From an uncultured Actinomycetes bacterium (GTDB lineage Bacteria; Actinomycetota; Actinomycetes; Nanopelagicales; Nanopelagicaceae), in assembly GCA_903832395.1 (NCBI GenBank), contig CAILBF010000214.1, positions 1 through 21,635 on the forward strand: a stretch of 21,635 nt of DNA, written 5' to 3'. The notes below the pieces were generated by a model, which had not been told where the DNA came from, made no database searches, and was given only the letters and a program-made list of their open reading frames with translations. Position numbers and translations under genes: made by a program. Within the stretch, counting starts at the first letter, position 1, and the number at the start of each line of letters is the position of its first letter. Below, piece after piece: positions 17,476 through 21,635 of this stretch.

Positions 17476-17515
17476 GTACGAAATCCTAAGGCGGTATGAC
17501 CCATGCTTGTGACCG
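17476..17515 (-). promoter_or_regulatory. menG-nuoA spacer with the ribosome site that sets the nuoA start
   Basis: This is the largest gap inside the 16-gene minus-strand cluster. It contains AGGA (17484-17487), which serves GTG 17475. A 5-bp inverted repeat, GCGGT (17491-17495) with ACCGC (17512-17516), encloses a 16-base loop and reaches one base into the menG stop codon; it is too weak to call a terminator. TAGGAT could act as a -10 box, but no matching -35 is seen. I take it as a plain leader with a possible weak internal promoter. Confidence 0.4.
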
Positions 17516-18208
17516 CTAGCCCTTAATCCCGCTGTGAACTGCAACAACCCCGAAAGTAAGGTTTTTCCAGCTCACGTGGCCCCAACCAGCGGCCTTCATC
17601 GCCGCGGCCAACCCGGCCTGATCTGGCCAAGCTCTGATGGATTCAGCTAAATACACGTATGCATCCGGGTTTGAGGCGGTTTTGCGGGCGATGGCCGGCA
17701 GTGCGCGCATCAAATAACCCATATATAGGCTGCGAAACGGGCGCCAGGTGGGGTGGGAGAACTCAACGATGACCATTCGTCCACCAGTCTTGGTCACGCG
17801 GAGCGCCTCGGCGAGCGCTTTGGGGTAGTCCACCGTGTTTCTAAGGCCAAAAGAGATTGTCGTGACGTCAAAGCTCTCATTCTCAAAGGGCAGGTTGAGG
17901 GCATCGGCCTTGGAGAAATTCAAATATGGGCGGGATATTCGACCCTGGGCGAGCATGCCCTCCGAGAAATCCGTTGACAAGACAGTCGCTCCGGCCTTGT
18001 GAAGGGGCTCCGAGGAAGAGCCAGGCCCAGCGGCAATATCTAGAATCCTCATGCCAGGGGCTGGGGCAATAATCTTTGTCGCTGCACGGCGCCAGGCTTT
18101 GGTGCGGCCCAGGGATAAGAGATCGTTTACAACGTCATACCGCTTTGCAACTCCGTCAAACATCGCGGCAACTTCATCGGGATCTTTGCCTAGATTCGCG
18201 CGGGACAT
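17516..18208 (-). CDS. menG: Demethylmenaquinone methyltransferase (MenG/UbiE family)
   Basis: This 230-residue cytoplasmic SAM-dependent methyltransferase is predicted to carry out the last step of menaquinone synthesis. The SAM-binding motif ILDIAAGPG (55-63), the acidic STDFSEGML strand end (78-86) and the family motif ISFGLRNTVDYPKAL (118-132) are present. The N-terminus KDPDEVAAMFDGVAKRYD is typical of actinobacterial MenG. I start at ATG 18208, with GGGAG nine bases upstream; an earlier ATG at 18241 would add 11 residues not seen in relatives. Its base composition is unusual: I count about 58% GC over 17581-18060, against 35-47% in sampled lines of the neighbours. It heads the nuo cluster. 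Confidence 0.93.
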   Translation of the reverse strand: MSRANLGKDPDEVAAMFDGVAKRYDVVNDLLSLGRTKAWRRAATKIIAPAPGMRILDIAAGPGSSSEPLHKAGATVLSTDFSEGMLAQGRISRPYLNFSKADALNLPFENESFDVTTISFGLRNTVDYPKALAEALRVTKTGGRMVIVEFSHPTWRPFRSLYMGYLMRALPAIARKTASNPDAYVYLAESIRAWPDQAGLAAAMKAAGWGHVSWKNLTFGVVAVHSGIKG

Positions 18209-18269
18209 GGCTGCATTCTCCCTTGAAGTAGGCTCATCCACAACTTACCCGCACCTTAAGGAGAATCGC
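18209..18269. promoter_or_regulatory. Divergent menG / bioY control region
   Basis: These 61 bases must hold the start signals of both the menG-nuo cluster and bioY-menF, unless transcription begins inside a gene. The two ribosome sites mirror each other: ATTCTCC (18215-18221) and GGAGAAT (18260-18266) form an inverted repeat with a 38-base spacer. TTGAAG (18223-18228) could be a rightward -35 box, but the base 17 positions on (TACCCG) is a poor -10. I see no clear BirA or BioQ operator and no riboswitch-sized leader. Confidence 0.5.
18258..18263 (+). promoter_or_regulatory. Ribosome binding site that fixes the bioY start
   Basis: AAGGAG lies six bases before the ATG at 18270. The frame is open further upstream to an ATG at 18051, but that stretch is antisense to menG, is not hydrophobic and has no BioY counterpart. 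Confidence 0.85.
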
Positions 18270-18854
18270 ATGTCATTTCCGGCTAGCTCCCTTCGCGCGC
18301 AAGTCTTCCCACGCAGCTCGGCCCTGACGAATGCCACTTTAGTTGCGGGAGGAACAATCTTTCTTGCAGCGCTGGCACAAATTGCAATTCCAATACCTGG
18401 ATCACCTGTTCCGGTGACTGGGCAGACTTTGGGTGTGCTTCTTATTGGAACTACGTATGGAGCAGGTCTTGGGCTGACAACTTTTGCGACGTATTTACTT
18501 GCTGGCATAGCAGGTGCGCCAGTATTTGCTGGTGCAAGTTATGGCATTGAAAAAATTACTGGCGCAACTGGTGGATATTTATTTGGCATGATGGTTTCAA
18601 CGTATCTATTGGGATTGCTCGCAAATCGGCGCTTGGATCAAAGATTTTTAACTGCGCTTCCATCAATGTTATTAGGAACTTTAACCACTTTTACTTTTGG
18701 TCTTCTGTGGCTTGCACATTTCACGAGAAAAGATTGGGCTTGGACAATTAATGCGGGTTTAACGCCTTTTATTTTTGGCGAAATTCTAAAGATTGTAATC
18801 GCAGGAACTTCAATGCCACTTCTTTGGCGCTTCGTTAATAATAGGCAACGATAG
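18270..18854 (+). CDS. bioY: BioY-family biotin ECF transporter substrate-binding subunit
   Basis: This 194-residue, strongly hydrophobic protein has about six membrane helices, matching the S component of biotin energy-coupling-factor transporters. The family signature SPVPVTGQTLGVLLIG (45-60) and the GAPVFAG...GATGGYLFG region (82-105) are clear. No EcfA ATPase or EcfT gene is next to it, so it either shares a module encoded elsewhere or works alone, as some BioY proteins have been reported to do. The start is well supported by AAGGAG. menF begins ten bases after the stop with no terminator, so the two are likely one transcript. Biotin uptake would fit an organism that cannot make biotin, but this window does not show that. 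Confidence 0.88.
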   Translation: MSFPASSLRAQVFPRSSALTNATLVAGGTIFLAALAQIAIPIPGSPVPVTGQTLGVLLIGTTYGAGLGLTTFATYLLAGIAGAPVFAGASYGIEKITGATGGYLFGMMVSTYLLGLLANRRLDQRFLTALPSMLLGTLTTFTFGLLWLAHFTRKDWAWTINAGLTPFIFGEILKIVIAGTSMPLLWRFVNNRQR

Positions 18855-18864
18855 AAAGTTCTTA

Positions 18865-20085
18865 ATGCCCACTTTAATTCCAGTAACTACTACGCACCTT
18901 GGTGAGCACTTGCCTTTGCTCGATCTCTTGCCCGATTCACATCCTGTAGCTTGGGTGAGAGCTGGCGAAGGTTTAGTTGGTTGGGGCATTCATGCAACAA
19001 CGACTGTTAGTGGTCCACATCGATTTACCGAAGCACGTAATTGGTGGTTACAACAGCTTGAGAGTTTTGCCGTTACTAATTCCGTCCATGGAAGCGGAAC
19101 TGGCCCGATTCTATTTGCTTCATTTTCTTTTTCAGATGACGATGAATCGGTTTTAACAATTCCGCAAGTAATCGTGGGCAAAAAGAGCGATAAGTCCTGG
19201 ATTACTTGGATTGGTACATCGGCGCAACCAGAACTAACTCTGACTGCGCCGACACTTACTAGTAACTCGATTATTTGGGATGACAATGAAGGTGCCGACT
19301 CTGCTTGGAAAGCTGGAGTGTCAACGGCAGTTGGTCGTATTCAAAATGGCGCGCTCGATAAAGTTGTTCTGGCAAGAGATTTCACTGGGCACTCGCAGAA
19401 CGACATTGAACCACGCACTATTTTAAAGAAGTTAGCGGCTGAATACCCGTCAACATGGAGTTTTGCAGTAGCCGGACTGGTTGGAGCAACACCCGAACTA
19501 CTACTTCGATTAACTCGCAAAATGGTGACCTCCCGAGTTCTGGCTGGAACGATTCGTAAAACCGGCGATGACGAGCGCGACTTAGCGCTTGCCGCATCTT
19601 TAGCACGATCATCCAAAGATTTGGAAGAGCACGAGTATGCCGTGCGTTCTGTCGCCGATGCACTTGAACCATTTTGCACATCGACAAATGTTCCTGAATC
19701 ACCTTACGTTTTGCATTTAGCAAATGTGATGCACTTGGCCACAGATGTAACTGGAGCTCTCGCTGAAAAATTAGCTCACGTCGACGCCTTTACAATTCTC
19801 GAACAACTCCATCCATCCGCTGCAGTTTGTGGAACTCCTTACAAACAAGCTTCGGAATTAATCGATGAGATTGAAGTAATCTCCCGTGGCAGATACGCCG
19901 GTCCAGTTGGTTGGATAGATGCTGCCGGTGATGGTGAGCTTGGTATTGCCCTTCGATGCGGGCAGATTGAAGACAATTCCATTCGAATCTTTGCTGGGTG
20001 TGGAATCGTCTCTGGCTCTGATCCAGAAAAAGAACTTGCTGAAAGTGAAGCTAAATTTGTTCCAATGCGCAGTGCTCTAAATTAA
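18865..20085 (+). CDS. menF: Isochorismate synthase (menaquinone pathway entry)
   Basis: This 406-residue member of the chorismate-binding family (MenF/EntC/DhbC) turns chorismate into isochorismate. The C-terminal catalytic domain is complete: LDKVVLARD with Lys166, the expected general base; GATPELLLRL (207-216); VLAGTIRKTGDD (225-236); HPSAAVCGTP (316-325); and YAGPVGWIDAAGDGELGIAL (344-363). The metal-binding end AGCGIVSGSDPEKELAESEAK (377-397) follows. The N-terminal 140 residues are divergent. Anthranilate or aminodeoxychorismate synthase is a formal alternative, but the neighbouring menD and the pattern YAGPVGW...GDGE...IALR favour isochorismate synthase. The ribosome site is weak (GAAAG). 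Its TAA shares bases with the opposing menD stop. Confidence 0.9.
   Translation: MPTLIPVTTTHLGEHLPLLDLLPDSHPVAWVRAGEGLVGWGIHATTTVSGPHRFTEARNWWLQQLESFAVTNSVHGSGTGPILFASFSFSDDDESVLTIPQVIVGKKSDKSWITWIGTSAQPELTLTAPTLTSNSIIWDDNEGADSAWKAGVSTAVGRIQNGALDKVVLARDFTGHSQNDIEPRTILKKLAAEYPSTWSFAVAGLVGATPELLLRLTRKMVTSRVLAGTIRKTGDDERDLALAASLARSSKDLEEHEYAVRSVADALEPFCTSTNVPESPYVLHLANVMHLATDVTGALAEKLAHVDAFTILEQLHPSAAVCGTPYKQASELIDEIEVISRGRYAGPVGWIDAAGDGELGIALRCGQIEDNSIRIFAGCGIVSGSDPEKELAESEAKFVPMRSALN
20082..20085. other. Palindromic TTAA giving both the menF and menD stop codons
   Basis: TTAA at this point supplies the TAA of menF on the plus strand (20083-20085) and the TAA of menD on the minus strand (20084-20082). 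No intergenic base or hairpin separates the two convergent genes. Confidence 0.9.
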
Positions 20086-21635
20086 ATTGAGTCCATCTTT
20101 TCATAGATAGACTTTAGATTATCGGCATTTGCTTCTCGCGATTGAACGTTCGCAACAACTACAGAGATACCTTTTACTGGAGCGGCGAGAACTTTCTTGA
20201 GTTGGGCAATGGTTGTAATGGTCGAAGAGGCAACACCGAAGGACTGCGCAATTGCTGCAGGATCTAAACCATGGGGTGTCCCAAAAACAGTTTCAAAGCC
20301 CTCAATATTGCGCTGAGGCAGCGTCGAAAAGATTCCGCCGCCGTCATTGTTAATTACGATAAATCTGCAATTAATATCCTCGTTAGTGATTAAACCCGTA
20401 ATGTCATGAAGGAAAGCCAGATCGCCAATGACGGCAAATGTTTGTGCGTGGCCAGAAGCAATACCTAAGGCGGTCGAAATATTGCCGTCTATTCCAGCTA
20501 AACCACGGTTAGCGTACGTTGTTAATCCGCTGCGCGGTGATGCGAAACCTTCGATGTCTCGAATTGGGCGCGATGAAGAGACAAATAACGCCGAGCCATC
20601 GGGAATTCCGGCGCCTATCTCTCGAGCAATGGTTGCCTCACTCCACTCATTGAATTCACTCAGTAGCTTCGAGCAGCGCTGTGAATACTTTTGCCATTGT
20701 GCAATCCACTCATCGGATGCCATAACGGTATCTAAAGCGGGAATCTCCGTAAATCGTTTGTCTCCGGCGCGATCACTATCAACTGTTGCAATCCGTGGAT
20801 CGATTACATAAGTGATTGGTGCAAGGCCTGCAAGAGAATTTATTGATCGTGAAAGTGTTGTTCGTCCAATTACGATGACGGCTTGAGGCGCTAAGACACT
20901 TCTTACCTGCGGTGATGTTAAAAAGATTGATGCATGTCCGATGGCATCTGGAAATGAAAGCGGGTCTTCGGCAACGATTGGCCAGTTAAGTTTTTTCGCA
21001 AACTTTGTCACGTCGGCGACACTTAAGCCACCTCGATCATGTCCAATAATTAAAACGCCGCGGCTGGCTTGCACTTTCAGTGTTATTGATTTTGCACGGG
21101 ACTTGAATGCAACTGGCGTCACCTCAATTTCATCTAACCACGTAGTTGATTCATCGGGGAGCAATGGCTCATCAAATTGAAGATTCAAATGCACTGGACC
21201 AAAACGCAGACTATCGAGCGGGAGTTCCATTGGAAAAACTGGACCGTCAATATCGGCGAAGTAGCGGACGGCCTTTCCAAAGATGCGCGCCTGCTCAGTT
21301 GTTTGATTAGCACCAGTACGTCGAAGCATCGCTGGTCGATCGGCAGTTAAAACTAATAGTGGTGCATTTGTATGGTTCGCCTCTAAAACCGCTGGGTGAT
21401 AATTGGCAACGGCTGTTCCGCTCGTGCAAACTACGGGCACTGGGCGACCCGTAGATTTAGTTAAGCCGAGCGCAAAAAATGCACCGGTTCGCTCATCAAT
21501 TCGAATATGGATTTTAATTAGACCCCGCGTTGCAGCAGCGTTAAACGCCAATGACAGTGGAGCATTTCGGGAGCCCGGCGAGATGACTACATCCGTAATT
21601 CCAGATTCAATAATCTGCCGAACGATTACGCGGGC
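20082..21635 (-). CDS. menD: MenD, SEPHCHC synthase, thiamine-diphosphate dependent (5' end outside window)
   Basis: This enzyme joins 2-oxoglutarate-derived succinic semialdehyde to isochorismate, the step after MenF. The frame is open to the right edge, giving 517 visible residues of a usual 550 or so; only the N-terminal few tens are missing. Visible are SPGSRNAPL (near 21581-21555), IDERTGAFFALGL with the glutamate that activates thiamine diphosphate, VPVVCTSGTAVANYHPAVLE, the cofactor motif GDLAFLHD (starting near 20426) and NNDGGGIFSTLPQ. An internal TTG at 21551 could be mistaken for the start, but the conserved SPGSRNAPL lies upstream of it, so the real start is beyond the window. It converges on menF with a four-base overlap. 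Confidence 0.95.
   Translation of the reverse strand, partial: ARVIVRQIIESGITDVVISPGSRNAPLSLAFNAAATRGLIKIHIRIDERTGAFFALGLTKSTGRPVPVVCTSGTAVANYHPAVLEANHTNAPLLVLTADRPAMLRRTGANQTTEQARIFGKAVRYFADIDGPVFPMELPLDSLRFGPVHLNLQFDEPLLPDESTTWLDEIEVTPVAFKSRAKSITLKVQASRGVLIIGHDRGGLSVADVTKFAKKLNWPIVAEDPLSFPDAIGHASIFLTSPQVRSVLAPQAVIVIGRTTLSRSINSLAGLAPITYVIDPRIATVDSDRAGDKRFTEIPALDTVMASDEWIAQWQKYSQRCSKLLSEFNEWSEATIAREIGAGIPDGSALFVSSSRPIRDIEGFASPRSGLTTYANRGLAGIDGNISTALGIASGHAQTFAVIGDLAFLHDITGLITNEDINCRFIVINNDGGGIFSTLPQRNIEGFETVFGTPHGLDPAAIAQSFGVASSTITTIAQLKKVLAAPVKGISVVVANVQSREANADNLKSIYEKMDSI

Noticed and set aside
17491..17516. Inverted repeat between menG and nuoA as a terminator or attenuator
   Set aside because: Only five base pairs around a 16-base loop and no T-run; expected by chance.
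17476..17547. Longer NuoA starting at 17547 and overlapping menG
   Set aside because: NuoA proteins are about 120 residues; GTG 17475 with AGGA upstream gives that length and the usual N-terminus.
17104..18208. The GC-rich menG region as part of a genomic island
   Set aside because: No integrase, repeat or tRNA borders it, nuoA returns to normal GC at once, and gene order is conserved; at most a single-gene replacement.
18051..18269. 73-residue N-terminal extension of BioY starting inside menG on the opposite strand
   Set aside because: The stretch is basic and non-hydrophobic, has no BioY counterpart and lies antisense to a solid gene; the ATG at 18270 has a strong AAGGAG site.
1..21635. 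CRISPR arrays, tRNA/rRNA genes, insertion sequences, phage genes or a defence system
   Set aside because: I saw no spaced repeats, cloverleaf-like segments, transposase or phage motifs; nearly every base is accounted for by conserved housekeeping genes.

Overview
The window reads as a compact stretch of a low-to-mid-GC actinobacterial chromosome. Hand counts of single 60-base lines give about 35-47% GC outside one gene. The actinobacterial call rests on the protein features: NuoC carries the GMFGARGTGDTSGYGGL leader, NuoJ has a long tail containing ARHNAVDVPALLPDG, and menaquinone genes flank the operon. Almost no non-coding DNA is present, and gene ends overlap by 1, 4 or 8 bases. Together with the moderate GC, this suggests a streamlined freshwater actinobacterium of the acI / 'Ca. 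Nanopelagicales' type. That placement is an inference and was not tested by any search.

Layout, left to right. Bases 1-131 hold the end of an unidentified upstream gene and the yajQ leader. Two plus-strand genes follow: yajQ (132-623) and the EamA/RarD-family permease rarD (624-1514). They converge on a long minus-strand cluster with a 33-bp coding overlap. Read in its own direction, that cluster runs menG (demethylmenaquinone methyltransferase), then nuoA-B-C-D-E-F-G-H-I-J-K-L-M-N, then a polyprenyl diphosphate synthase. This is 16 genes from 18208 down to 1482, and its largest internal gap is 40 bases. Upstream of menG, a 61-bp divergent spacer leads to plus-strand bioY (biotin ECF-transporter S component) and menF (isochorismate synthase). 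menF converges on minus-strand menD, which leaves the window at its right edge.

How the genes work together. The 14 nuo genes encode a complete proton-pumping complex I: the NADH module (E, F, G), the quinone-reducing connecting module (B, C, D, I) and the membrane arm (A, H, J, K, L, M, N). The Fe-S ligands and the key membrane-arm charged residues I checked are present. The surrounding genes supply its probable quinone. MenF and MenD act early in the menaquinone head-group pathway, the polyprenyl diphosphate synthase probably makes the side chain, and MenG does the final methylation. Complex I and much of its quinone supply are therefore encoded together.

I found no CRISPR array, insertion sequence, tRNA, rRNA, toxin-antitoxin pair, phage gene or unfamiliar multi-gene system. 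The points worth a second look are small: menG is much richer in GC than its neighbours, a perfect 9-bp hairpin lies in the rarD/polyprenyl-synthase overlap, menF and menD share a palindromic stop, and NuoJ carries a long soluble tail.
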